A DNA stretch of 64,000 nt from positions 20,067 through 84,066 of the forward strand of contig CALZHT010000031.1 in NCBI GenBank assembly GCA_945787445.1, in the 5' to 3' direction. The DNA comes from an uncultured Desulfobulbaceae bacterium (lineage in GTDB: Bacteria; Desulfobacterota; Desulfobulbia; Desulfobulbales; CALZHT01). Numbering within the stretch: position 1 is the stretch's first letter; each line of letters opens with the position of its first letter. This document shows, in pieces, positions 8,493 through 17,519 of the stretch. The translations under genes and the position numbers were made by a program. The notes below the pieces were generated by a model that searched no databases, had not been told where the DNA came from, and saw only the letters and a program-made list of their open reading frames with translations.

Positions 8493-9340
8493 ATCTATCC
8501 TCCTTTTCTTTTTTCAAGAAAAAACAGCTAGATAATGGTCATTATAGACTATTAACCGATTTCCATTTTGTTACGTATAGTTGGCATCAGTTGAAATCAA
8601 GACTGAACCGTTTTTGATTTTAACTTCCATAAGCATTCTATGATCACACTCCAACCAAATTTCTCTTCAAATAATCCTCTTTTTCTATTTTTTGCGCGCC
8701 AATTAGAAATACCCTTGAGGGCAAGACCAACAATTATTATGTCGTAAAAAAAAAAGAATGGAGTATTGTTGTTTAAACATCAACACAATGTGTAAAGCAT
8801 ATTCTTTAGCGTATCCATCCACGCAATATCATTCGCTTTGTCAGGCTACAGCGCCGTTGAAGCTTCTGCTGATCACTTAGAAAAGAAGAACTCGTATCGA
8901 CCGACACGGGGCATTTTTTTCAAGGGGCAAAGACGAACTCCGAAATCTTTTTACCTCGTACAATAAATCCTCGGGAGTCGTCCCTGAATCCATGATGGGA
9001 AATTTGTATATTTTTTTCTTGATGACTCTGCTGTTGAAAAAAACAATGTTTTCCCCCAGGAGAGAACAGACCTCTATAAAATCCAGAAGAATCGAGGCTA
9101 AATGGCTCGAATAATAATGGTAAAAGGATGGAGAAGCATTTGCAGAAGAATTCAGAAACTGGGCAAATAAGTATGGAGAAAAGCAGTTTCACTTTCTGCC
9201 AACAGTTCAGCAATAACTGGCGCGATGAATGCCTTATGACTAGACCGGAACTGGTCAGCTCCAAAGCTGGAATTGAAAAATGTTCACACTATTTCCAAAA
9301 AAAACTAAACCAAATAAAATATGAGGAATGGAGAATCAAA
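8493..9340. other. 848-base gap, no gene recognised
   Basis: A/T-rich DNA between the recombinase remnant and the SET-domain gene. An open frame continues upstream of the SET start from 9128, but its codons look unlike protein (no conserved hydrophobic pattern) and the ribosome binding site favours 9341. No RNA gene, repeat copy or terminator identified. Confidence 0.4.
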
Positions 9341-9811
9341 ATGAAAAATGGATTTGAGTTAAGAGAATCTGATGGAAAAGGAGAAGGTGTTTTTCCGACG
9401 AGATCATTTAAAGCCGGTGAAATCATAATGGTCGGAATAATTGAAAAAGTACTGGAGGAGAATAATTCTCATGCTTCACAGGTAGGCGAAAATGAGCATG
9501 TATTACACGCTGGATTAATAAGTAAAGTTAATCATTCCTGTGACCCTAATTGTGGTATCAGAGTAAATGATACTGGCGCCCATGACTTTGTGGCCATAAG
9601 AGACATTATTGGTAACGAAGAAATAACCTTCGATTATGCTATGAGAAATTACGGTATTGATTATTTTCCGAAACAGTGCATATGCGGATCGGAGAGATGT
9701 CGTGGTAGAGTTACCGGCTGGAAAGATTTGCCGGATGAAAGGAAAAATGAATATGAAGGGTTTGTTGCTCCCTACCTTCTTGAATTGGATGCCAAGTGTT
9801 CAATTACCTGA
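9341..9811 (+). CDS. SET-domain protein (putative lysine methyltransferase)
   Basis: 156-residue protein made almost entirely of a SET domain, the S-adenosylmethionine-dependent lysine methyltransferase fold best known from eukaryotic histone methyltransferases. Visible motifs: GKGEGVFPTRSFKAGEII (SET-N strand, residues about 11-30), the cofactor/substrate motif SKVNHSCDPNCGI near residue 66, EEITFDYAM near residue 94, and a post-SET zinc cluster CICGSERCRG near residue 116. The ATG at 9341 has GGAG seven bases upstream; longer frames upstream add unconserved sequence. It stands alone between a mobile-element graveyard and tRNA genes, in A/T-rich DNA, which is consistent with acquisition by transfer. 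The target is unknown; bacterial SET proteins may modify ribosomal or nucleoid proteins, or secreted targets. Confidence 0.85.
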   Translation: MKNGFELRESDGKGEGVFPTRSFKAGEIIMVGIIEKVLEENNSHASQVGENEHVLHAGLISKVNHSCDPNCGIRVNDTGAHDFVAIRDIIGNEEITFDYAMRNYGIDYFPKQCICGSERCRGRVTGWKDLPDERKNEYEGFVAPYLLELDAKCSIT

Positions 9812-10393
9812 GCGTGGGATGGACAGAATCAGGAATATACCTAATAAATGTTTCTAGTCGAAAGCCCCGCACAATTTTCGGCTTATTGAAGTTCAGCGTT
9901 TTTCAAAAAACGCGCATAAGCCAAGTATAGCGTAAGGCTGCGGCTGAAACTGGCGTTCCTGACTTTTACCCCTAATCGTGATAAGATTGGGACTTATGAT
10001 GTCCATGAATTTGGAGTGGTAAAATATGAACTCCAATCTTTATGCATGCTTGCCAGAGGCTTCAAATTGCCTCAACATCTATACACTTATGATGTCCGAA
10101 ATTTCCTTTCCGAGTTCCAATTAGCAGTTGGAAATCTGTAATGAATCGGAGAAAATCCGGATAGTAACATATCTGCTATGAATTGATCTCTTGCTCAGAG
10201 ATTTTGAATTACAGGTTGACAGATTAAACCTGAGGGAATTCATGGTTCCAAACCGCGCGTCATTTGGTTCCAAACCGCTACAACAGCTACAGCTGCTAGT
10301 CTCGCATTGTAGGATATATACCCAGAAAGATAATTTTTACTCCATAAAAAAGAAAAGCCCGAGACCATTTACTGGAATCGGGCTTGCATTAAC
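9812..10393. other. Gap between the SET gene and tRNA-Asn, no gene seen
   Basis: Contains a short imperfect palindrome GCGTTTTTCAAAAAACGC near 9895, possibly the end of the SET transcript, and the 13-base phrase ACTTATGATGTCC twice (about 9991 and 10086). No coding frame is convincing. Confidence 0.4.
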
Positions 10394-10469
10394 TGGCTCC
10401 CCGGGCCGGACTCGAACCAGCGACAGGGTGGTTAACAGCCACCTGCTCTACCAACTGAGCTACCGGGGA
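10394..10469 (-). tRNA. tRNA-Asn (anticodon GTT)
   Basis: On the minus strand the seven-base acceptor stem TCCCCGG pairs with CCGGGGA, followed by G and an encoded CCA. The D arm (AGCTCAGTTGGTAGAGC), anticodon loop CTGTTAAC with GTT, and T arm (GGTTCGAGTCC) are all regular. 76 bases including CCA. Confidence 0.95.
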
Positions 10470-10624
10470 TCGGTAAATCAAAAGCGCTTTTATAGTCTAA
10501 AAGCTTCTTTTCGTCAATGATTTTGCAGGCGGAATATTACGGTATTAAAAAAACCATTTCAACCTTTTTTCTTGACGGAATATCATGGTAGTGCTATTGG
10601 TAATCGCTTTCAAATTCCACAAAT

Positions 10625-10702
<78 letters not shown>

Positions 10703-10752
10703 TTTATCTCAAGTATATCCTCAAGACAACACCCTGCGTTGAGAGAATACCT

Positions 10753-10794
10753 GCAGGAGGTCGTCCCGCATAAATTGCGGGATCGCCCCGACCA
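10753..10794 (+). repeat. Partial, rearranged copy of the tRNA-Pro 3' half
   Basis: Starts with GCAGGAGGTCG (also at 10665-10675 in the tRNA) and ends with TCGCCCCGACCA (also at 10691-10702). Between these shared blocks the tRNA's T arm is replaced by an unrelated perfect hairpin, TCCCGCA-TAAAT-TGCGGGA (10764-10782). Direct repeats of a tRNA 3' end are typical attachment-site remnants of integrated elements. Confidence 0.75.
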
Positions 10795-10916
10795 ATTACT
10801 TCAATTATTTCCAGAAAATCAATCCTACTCAGCCGTTTTTGAGCTATTGTTTTTTTACATGAAAGCTCCATTTTTCTGTTTAATATGGAGTATTGATGAA
10901 TGAGGGGAAGATTTTA

Positions 10917-11327
10917 TTATGGTTCCTTTCTTGTGATTTCCTTAATCCGGGCAAGATGCTTTTTGTCATACGAGAAGATTTCTGATATTCCTTGTTTCAT
11001 CATCATCGCAGCGATGTAGCCGTCAATGAAATGAATATTGCGGGTTAAATAAAATTCCACTGCTTTATCAACTAAAGCCCTATTAATCACTTCAAGACCG
11101 GGAGTTGCCAGAATAGCCTTGATCATGGCCCCAACTTCAACATTTTTCAATCCATAGGCGGCCTCAAGAACCCACACTACCTCGGCAAGGACCATCTCGG
11201 CAGTCGCCAATTTGACCTTTCCAGCAGCAGCTTCATCGAGCAGGGCTTCTACTCGATCGGCCTTTTCAGGATCATCATTGGTTAGGTAACGAATAAATAG
11301 ATTGGTATCGACAAAAAAAGTCTTCAT
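10917..11327 (-). CDS. vapC: VapC-type PIN-domain ribonuclease toxin
   Basis: 136-residue PIN-domain protein, the toxin half of a type II toxin-antitoxin pair; such proteins cut tRNA or rRNA using a four-acid Mg2+ site. The acids are visible: D7 in FFVDTNLFIRYL, the Glu in EMVLAEVVWVLE near residue 47, and the two Asp in HFIDGYIAAMM (near residue 97) and FSYDKKHL (near residue 119). Its ATG overlaps the stop of the antitoxin frame (ATGA), the usual coupled arrangement. The toxin gene is intact although the antitoxin frame has lost its normal start, which is unusual for an active pair. Confidence 0.88.
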   Translation of the reverse strand: MKTFFVDTNLFIRYLTNDDPEKADRVEALLDEAAAGKVKLATAEMVLAEVVWVLEAAYGLKNVEVGAMIKAILATPGLEVINRALVDKAVEFYLTRNIHFIDGYIAAMMMKQGISEIFSYDKKHLARIKEITRKEP

Positions 11328-11608
11328 TCCATCTCCTTGCCTACCCGTTTCCCAACGGCGGTTTTGGCAGCCCGCCGTTCCGCATCAAAATCAGGTTTGC
11401 CAGGAGCCGCTACGCTGCCTCGCATATCCTTCAGGGTTTTAACCGGGACAAGGATGACTTTTTCACCTTCCCTGATAAAATCTACCTTATCGTTAGGTTT
11501 GATGTGTAACAGGTCGCGAATTGCTTTGGGAATCGTTACTTGTCCTTTGCTGGTTACCGTCGATGCGGCAAGCTGGGAGCGTCTCTCTTTTTCAAGATTG
11601 AGGTGAGC
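11324..11608 (-). pseudogene. vapB: VapB-like AbrB-fold antitoxin lacking a start codon
   Basis: On the minus strand a frame encodes a typical AbrB/SpoVT DNA-binding antitoxin: TVTSKGQVTIPKAIRDLL, then HIKPNDKVDFI, then a C-terminal toxin-binding tail ending GKRVGKEME. Going upstream from TVTSK, the frame reads AHLNLEKERRSQLAAS and then runs to a TAA with no ATG, GTG, TTG or CTG anywhere. That upstream segment resembles the last residues of the PhoH protein encoded at 14341-15669 (AHINLEKGERSQLADLAS). The DNA agrees as well over roughly 44 bases (11564-11608). The antitoxin 5' end thus appears to have been replaced by a phoH tail; it is either dead or translated from an unusual codon or as a fusion. 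Confidence 0.7.
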
Positions 11609-12396
11609 AACTGTACCAGGGTTGACCCCCGGGTGTTTTTAACTAAGTTTATAATATTATTATATTTTAATAAGATTTACTCACAATGTTTTTACCCTGT
11701 CGCCAAAATAACCAATTGTCACCCTCGCCCCTTTGCCGGCCTGTGTAACCCTTTCCTTATTCCGTGCTTTCTGTCTCGTATCATTAACTCTTTCTTACGA
11801 ACCAATAACTTGTAAACAAAGTGGCCTTTTTATAGCAAGCAGGTCAACGTCGTTTGCGTTTTCCGGGAAGGCGATAATTGCACTGTTGGTTTTCAGGAAA
11901 AATAATAAATAATTTTAGCAGGTTATAGACAGCGCCTTTTTCTCTTCTCGCTGGCATCCTGTTTGCTTTGGAGAGTTCTGTTATCGAAAAGTAAATGACA
12001 ATCATGAAAGAGGAGACACCTGTATATGAGAAAACCGATGATTTGTTTATCGATCGACAGCCGTATCGCCTCTCATTCAACATTGCCAAAGCACCAAAAT
12101 CAGGGAAAAAAGTGGCTGAAAAGGGTGGATCTTAGTAACAGGATGGCAAAGTTCCCCAAGGATGAACTTTTGGTATGGCAGGCATTTTTGTTTTCCAGGT
12201 TATGGACAAGTAACAGCACCAAATTGTGCTGGCAGGTGATGCCATGTCACCGGAGGATGCACTAGAATATTTTCAGAAATTTCTTTTTGCAATGATCTTG
12301 AAGTTCCCCGCGGCTCTGCCTGAGTTGGATTCTCTAATTCGTTACGAAAATTTGCGGGGATGTGCTCACTGATCGTGTTCTCAAGGAGGTGTGAAA
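11609..12396. other. Gap with decayed short frames
   Basis: Two short plus-strand frames look partly protein-like: a 47-codon frame from an ATG near 11996 (containing EKTDDLFIDRQPYRLSFNIA) and a 42-codon frame from an ATG at about 12244 (SPEDALEYFQKFLFAMILK). Neither has a good ribosome binding site and they are separated by stops in all frames, so they may be pieces of one decayed gene. I cannot name it. Confidence 0.3.
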
Positions 12397-13953
12397 ATGA
12401 AAAAGATGGAAAGAAAAGAACCCATGATAAAGATTGTTGCCACAGGGATGGTCGTATTCATGGCTGTATTCTTCTGGGGTGTGGTAGGGCATGCTGAGGA
12501 ATATACCACGATTCAGCTGACCGACAACATTCATAATGACTTTGACCCGCAGATCAATAACAGCGGTCAGGTTGTCTGGGCTGGATATGACGGCAATGAC
12601 CTTGATATATTTCACTACAATGAGAGAGGTACAGGGAAGCTGCTCGAGAATAATTACCAGGATCAGTATCCCCAGGTCAATGCGAGCGGCCAGACGGTCT
12701 GGACTGGATCGGATGGCACAGGCAATGAGATCTTCCATTACAACGGTGCAATTGTTATACAGCTGACCAACGATGATTACAGCCTTGCGTCTAGGTCCCA
12801 GATCAATGACCTCGGCCAGATGGTCTGGAAGGGATCGGACGGTAATGACTATGAGATCTTTCTCCATGATGGGGCGAACACCATCCAGCTGACTGACAAC
12901 AATTATGATGATTTTGATCCCCGGATCAATAACAGCGGCCAGGTGGTCTGGTATGGAACGCACAACGATTCAGATTATGAGATTTTTCTCTATGACGGAA
13001 ATGAGACAAGCCAACTGACCAACAACAGCTATCATGATTATGACCCGCAAATTAATAGCAAAGGCCAGGTGGTCTGGACAGGATTTGACGGCAGAGATTA
13101 TGAGATATTCCTCTATGACGGAAACGGGACCAGGCAGCTGACCGACAACAGCTATCATGATTTAGCCCCGCAGATCAATGACAACGGCCAGGTGACCTGG
13201 TATGGAAAACACAATGGTGCGGATTACGAGATCTTTGTCTATGACGGAATTTTGCCCGTACAGTTGACTGACAACAATTTTCCGGATAATGATCCCAAGA
13301 TAAATGCCAGCGGCCAGGTGGTCTGGCATGGATGGGGTGGCAGGAGCAACGAGATCTTCCTTTATAACGGGACTGAGACCACCCAGCTTACCTACAACAC
13401 TGATGATGATTATGCCCCGCAGATCAATGCCGGCGGCCAGATAGTCTGGGCCGGACATGACGGCAACGACTATGAGATCTTCCTTGCTGTCCCCCTGGGG
13501 GACACAGACAAAGACGGAATTCGTGATGATGTGGACATGTGTCCGGCAGAAGATGCCACAGGATTTGACGTTGATGAGGACGGCTGTATAGACAGTACAA
13601 AGGGCTTGGCTGAAATAATAATCAGACTTTTGCAGGAAGGCAAAATAAAAAAAGAATTTCGGCGGAGTCTGCTCGCCAAGGTGGAAAATGCCGAGAAATC
13701 AGTGCGTAAAAATAACATCTGCGCTTCGACCCATCAACTGAAGGCCCTTAAGAACCATATCAATGCCGAGAAATCAGTTCATAAAGGTAACATCTGCGCT
13801 TCGACCCATCAACTGAAGGCCCTTAAGAACCATGTCAATGCCCAGAGGAGACACAAGATCCATGCTGAGGCTGTAAAGGAGATCATTATCTATACAGATA
13901 GTGTGATATCGTATCTGAATAGCCAGGTGTCAGCAGGAAAGGATTGCGGCTGA
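12397..13953 (+). CDS. Secreted eight-repeat beta-propeller protein with Ca-binding and tail repeats
   Basis: 518 residues. A signal peptide (residues about 9-34, ending GHA) precedes eight tandem repeats of about 41 residues with the pattern 'QLTDN....DPQIN.SGQVVW.G.DGNDYEIFLYDG' broken by variation, which suggests an eight-bladed TolB-like propeller. Then comes one thrombospondin-type-3 calcium motif (DTDKDGIRDDVDMCP, residues about 370-395), and a helical tail in which a 25-residue unit NAEKSVRKNNICASTHQLKA is duplicated. The duplication is almost exact in DNA (75 bases each, 13687-13761 and 13762-13836), so it is recent. AAGGAGG at 12383-12389 fits the ATG at 12397, not the in-frame GTG at 12391. 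Probably exported to the periplasm or outside; the binding target is unknown. Confidence 0.8.
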   Translation: MKKMERKEPMIKIVATGMVVFMAVFFWGVVGHAEEYTTIQLTDNIHNDFDPQINNSGQVVWAGYDGNDLDIFHYNERGTGKLLENNYQDQYPQVNASGQTVWTGSDGTGNEIFHYNGAIVIQLTNDDYSLASRSQINDLGQMVWKGSDGNDYEIFLHDGANTIQLTDNNYDDFDPRINNSGQVVWYGTHNDSDYEIFLYDGNETSQLTNNSYHDYDPQINSKGQVVWTGFDGRDYEIFLYDGNGTRQLTDNSYHDLAPQINDNGQVTWYGKHNGADYEIFVYDGILPVQLTDNNFPDNDPKINASGQVVWHGWGGRSNEIFLYNGTETTQLTYNTDDDYAPQINAGGQIVWAGHDGNDYEIFLAVPLGDTDKDGIRDDVDMCPAEDATGFDVDEDGCIDSTKGLAEIIIRLLQEGKIKKEFRRSLLAKVENAEKSVRKNNICASTHQLKALKNHINAEKSVHKGNICASTHQLKALKNHVNAQRRHKIHAEAVKEIIIYTDSVISYLNSQVSAGKDCG

Positions 13954-14035
13954 TAGATAAACATCTTTATAAGTTCGTGGCTCAATAGGACTTGTTCATC
14001 TCAGGCAGATGGTATTACACATGTAAATAGAAGCA

Positions 14036-14066
14036 AAAGCCCTGGCAATCGCCAGGGCTTTTTTTT
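14036..14066 (+). terminator. Rho-independent terminator after the propeller gene
   Basis: AAGCCCTGGC (14037-14046) pairs with GCCAGGGCTT (14051-14060) around a four-base loop, followed by eight T. Confidence 0.9.
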
Positions 14067-14340
14067 ATTATACCCTTCCTCAAAAATTGGGGTGAGGGTG
14101 GTTCAGTGCTCAGGGGAAAGGTTTGACAATTGGATATTTACAGATTTGGTTTGTGATTACTCTGAAATATTGTCTGAAAGTCCTCATTCCTATAGCAGAA
14201 CGTGATGTCGTTATCAATAGATTGCTAAATTGCCTTATCAGGGCAGGATCACTCTTTTATCAGCAACGAAATTGACGAGCAGTTATTCCGCGTATATTTT
14301 CTGGCTCGCTCTGGAGCATTGCAACGAAAGTACGGCCGGT
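14067..14340. other. Gap between the propeller gene and phoH, no gene seen
   Basis: No coding frame, RNA gene or repeat copy recognised; the phoH and propeller genes converge here. Confidence 0.4.
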
Positions 14341-15669
14341 TCATAAAATATTGCTGGCCAGATCGGCGAGCTGGGAGCGTTCTCCTTTTTCGAGATTGAT
14401 GTGGGCATAAAGCTGCTGGCCCTGCATTTTTTCGATCAGATAGCTGAGGCCGTTGGACTGGCAATCGAGATAGGGATGATCGATCTGAAAAATATCGCCG
14501 GTAAACACTATTTTGGTGCCCTCGCCTGCCCTGGTGATGATCGTTTTCACCTCATGGGGAGTAAGGTTTTGGGCCTCGTCAACAATAAAGAATATCTTCA
14601 CCAGAGAGCGACCCCTGATATAGGATAGGGGTGCTATCACCAGCTTATCTTCTTCAAGCAGCTTGGCGATATTTTTTTCCTTACCGTTTTTCTCGGAGAG
14701 CTGCATGACCCCGAGGTTATCGAATAACGGCTGCATGTAAGGCTGGAGCTTGGATTCAATGTCGCCGGGCAAAAAGCCGATATCCTTGTTGCTGAGCGGA
14801 ACAACGGGTCTGGCCATGAAGATCTGCCGGTACTGCCTTCTGGTCTGCAAGGCTGCCGCCAGGGTCAAGAGGGTTTTGCCGGTCCCCGCCTTGCCTGAAA
14901 GGGTTACGAGCTGGATATCGGGGTTCAGTAAGGAGTCAAGAGCAAAGATCTGCTCGGCATTGCGGGGCAATATGTTGTACGCCAATGTTTTGTCGACCCG
15001 CCTGATCCGCTCATTGGAGATATCATGTATCCCCAAGGCCGATTGTTTGCCGTTCTTCAGGATGAGGTATTCGTTGGCTAACAGATCGGACTGGAGATCA
15101 AGATCATTCTTAGAGCATCCGCCATGTCCATTATATATATTGCGCAACACCTCATTGTGGACATTTTCAAGGAGACGATAGCCTTTATAGAGCGAGCTGA
15201 TGTCGCGCACCTGGTTTGTTTTATAATCCTCTGCCATGAGGCCTATGGATTTGGCCTTCATCCGTAAATTTACATCCTTGGTAACAAGAATGATATCCAG
15301 ATCAGGCTTTTCCTTAGCCAAATGGTAAGCGATATTGAGGATGTGGTGGTCGATCTTCTGGGGTGAGAAGTTGTGCGCCAGTTCCGGATGGATTTCCTGT
15401 TCGAGCTTGATTGATATCTTGCCCTTCTGCGGCTCGATTGTTACGCCACCGTTAAACAGTCGATCACCGCTTAAGGAATCAAGGGCCCGCAGGAATTCCC
15501 GGGCATGATAATTAATGGATTCTTTGCCTTTTTTAAACTGATCCAGTTCCTCCAGCACCGGTATCGGAATCGCGATATCATGCTCGTCAAATTGATATAT
15601 GCAGCTGCTGTCATGAAGGATAACGTTGGTGTCAAGCACCATCAATTTTTTCTGTTTTCTGGGCGCCAT
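14341..15669 (-). CDS. phoH: PhoH family protein with N-terminal PIN domain (PhoH2/YlaK type)
   Basis: 442-residue fusion of a PIN ribonuclease domain (residues about 1-140; acids in MVLDTNVIL, PVLEELDQF, ILVTKDVNL) with a PhoH-type RecA-fold ATPase (residues about 215-442). The ATPase has the P-loop SGKAGTGKT near residue 261, the strand FIVDEAQNLTP (Walker B, DEAQ) and sensor VFTGDIFQID. Members of this PIN-PhoH class have been shown to unwind and cut RNA, so an RNA-processing role is likely; in mycobacteria they are toxin-like. AAGGA lies a few bases ahead of the ATG. The gene is a single transcription unit. Its last codons are echoed at the start of the vapB remnant near 11.6 kb, so a second copy or a local duplication once existed. 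Confidence 0.88.
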   Translation of the reverse strand: MAPRKQKKLMVLDTNVILHDSSCIYQFDEHDIAIPIPVLEELDQFKKGKESINYHAREFLRALDSLSGDRLFNGGVTIEPQKGKISIKLEQEIHPELAHNFSPQKIDHHILNIAYHLAKEKPDLDIILVTKDVNLRMKAKSIGLMAEDYKTNQVRDISSLYKGYRLLENVHNEVLRNIYNGHGGCSKNDLDLQSDLLANEYLILKNGKQSALGIHDISNERIRRVDKTLAYNILPRNAEQIFALDSLLNPDIQLVTLSGKAGTGKTLLTLAAALQTRRQYRQIFMARPVVPLSNKDIGFLPGDIESKLQPYMQPLFDNLGVMQLSEKNGKEKNIAKLLEEDKLVIAPLSYIRGRSLVKIFFIVDEAQNLTPHEVKTIITRAGEGTKIVFTGDIFQIDHPYLDCQSNGLSYLIEKMQGQQLYAHINLEKGERSQLADLASNIL

Positions 15670-16322
15670 GGAATTCCTTTATCTTCAATTGTTATTTCTA
15701 AAATCCCCAAAAAGAAATGCATTTTTGAAGGTTAGGAGCGGAATGGACATAGGTACTAATCACCTATGATATAATTCCTGACGCAGGATCACCTCTTGGT
15801 GGTCCGGGCGAAGACATAGGCTTGCCATGATCAGTTACTGTCAGCATTATTGCCATTATGCAGCAGATGCCTCCCAGGAAGAAAAGTTCTATCTACTGTT
15901 CGGAGAAAGGTATAGGCACCACGTCTGACCAGAGCATGCTTGATTGCATTCCGGTTAAAGACGTTGTTGCTGAAAAGAATGAAGGATATAGCCGCGGAGC
16001 GGTATTTGTGATTGGACCGAAAGAGTTGCCGGCGTGGTAATGAAGCAATGAACATGTCTTCGCGCACCGGATTAATGAATCCATCCATAATCTGATATTG
16101 ACAAGGAATAGATGAGATTTCAAGTTTTTTTAATGGGTTTTCTAAGAAACAGTCAGGGTCTTTTTGAGTTAGGCAATTGTAAGTAGTTGTAGTTCTGTTA
16201 CGTCAAGGTTTTCATGGCTCTTCCCGGGCAGCATTTTTTGGATTCTTTTCCACCCAAGCGTTGTTTAGTTGCAGGTGGAACTGCTGCATCAACTCAATGG
16301 ATTGTAACGCTTTGACTTTTTC
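15670..16322. other. Gap with one possibly frameshifted short gene
   Basis: An ATG at 15827 opens a 33-codon frame rich in His, Cys and Tyr (MISYCQHYCHYAADASQEEK). A second frame, shifted by one, continues through SMLDCIPVKDVVAEKNEGYS to a stop at 16040. The two may be one small gene with a frameshift near 15915, but there is no homology I recognise. The rest, to 16322, shows nothing. Confidence 0.25.
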
Positions 16323-17302
16323 CTATGGTTCGCATGCCACATGACAGACGCCGGTTGGCGTTTCTACCGCATAAGGAAAGTATTTACGCTTAAACCTGAG
16401 GGCGACACTTACAAGGCCAATCAAAACCGGGACCTCAACAAGCGGGCCGATAACAGCTGCAAAGGCCTGGCCCGAATCAATACCGAATACGGCAATGGCC
16501 ACAGCAATAGCCAGCTCGAAGTTATTGGAAGCTGCGGTAAAACTGAGGGTAGTGGATTGCTCATAGGTGGCACCGACTTTCATGGACAGAAAGAAAGATA
16601 CCAGGAACATGACCAGGAAATAGATGGTCAGTGGCATGGCAATACGGATAACATCCAGGGGCAATTGGACAATATACTCGCCCTTGAGAGAAAACATGAC
16701 CAGAATGGTGAACAAGAGAAATACCAAGGTGAGGGGGCTTATTCTTGGAACAAGTTTTTCCTGATACCACTCCTCGCCTTTGATTTTGATGCCGATAAAA
16801 CGGGTAATCATGCCGCCCAGGAAAGGAATGCCGAGATAGATAAAAACGGATTGGGCAATTTCCTGCATGGATATTTTTACAATTGTCCCCTCAAGGCCGA
16901 GCCAGCCCGGCACAAGGGTAATGAAGAAATAGGCATATACCGAGAAAAAAATAACCTGGAAAATGGAGTTAAAAGCCACCAGCCCGGCGCAATATTCCCG
17001 GTCACCATCAGCCAGGTCGTTCCAGACAATGACCATGGCAATGCAGCGGGCCAGGCCGATGAGAATGAGACCGACCATATATTCGTGGTAGCCGGAGAGA
17101 AAAGAAACAGCCAGGAGAAACATGAGGACATGAGAATCAGGCCGACCGCAATGGGAATATTTGTGGTGCCGACTTGGAATGCGTTGATGATACTACGGAT
17201 TTTTGGAAAAAAATAGCCGCCAAAAACCCCAACGAACATGGCCAGGAAAATCCATAAAGTCAAGTAACGGTCCAGAAAGGAAAGGCGTTTTGTAGATGCC
17301 AT
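16323..17302 (-). pseudogene. acr3: ACR3-family arsenite efflux permease, broken by deletion and frameshift
   Basis: Ten-helix arsenite exporter of the BASS superfamily. The N-terminus is intact from the ATG at 17302 ([20 protein letters not shown]) to [14 protein letters not shown], where ACR3 proteins should continue with a PPLAKV loop and a whole transmembrane helix. Instead the DNA jumps, near 17118-17130, to the end of the next helix in another frame ([20 protein letters not shown]). About 40 codons are gone and the frame is shifted. Everything downstream is normal, including the functional cysteine in [16 protein letters not shown] and [19 protein letters not shown]. The junction carries CTCATG twice within 11 bases, which suggests slippage at a short repeat. 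No arsR or arsC gene is nearby. As read here it cannot make a working transporter; an assembly error is the alternative. Confidence 0.85.
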
Positions 17303-17336
17303 GCGCAAAGTCTCTTGTGAAATTAATATTAAATAA

Positions 17337-17449
17337 TTGATGAAATCGTAAAAAAATACGATTTCATCGATGTATTACATTGTAACTATTTGAAATTACA
17401 TGGCACGTTAACCGCTTTCCCGTCTTTTTGCGAGTGTGTCCTAATTGAT
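17337..17449 (+). repeat. Dispersed repeat family 1, copy 1
   Basis: Begins with a near-perfect hairpin, GATGAAATCGTA paired with TACGATTTCATC, followed by the family core GAAATTACATGGCACGTTAA and a CGCTTTCCCG...TTTTTGCG tail. Lies between the broken acr3 and the AI-2E-family transporter gene. Confidence 0.85.
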
Positions 17450-17519
17450 TCCCCGATAAGTATGAAAAGGAAAATGGTATGACTAGGAATCCTTTCATTT
17501 TCCGGTTTGAAGGTGGCAA

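Noticed and set aside
9128..9340. 71-codon N-terminal extension of the SET protein
   Set aside because: The ATG at 9341 has a clear GGAG site, and the upstream codons show no conserved pattern.
12334..13458. Long minus-strand open frames opposite the propeller gene
   Set aside because: They mirror the repeat structure of the plus-strand gene and lack start signals.
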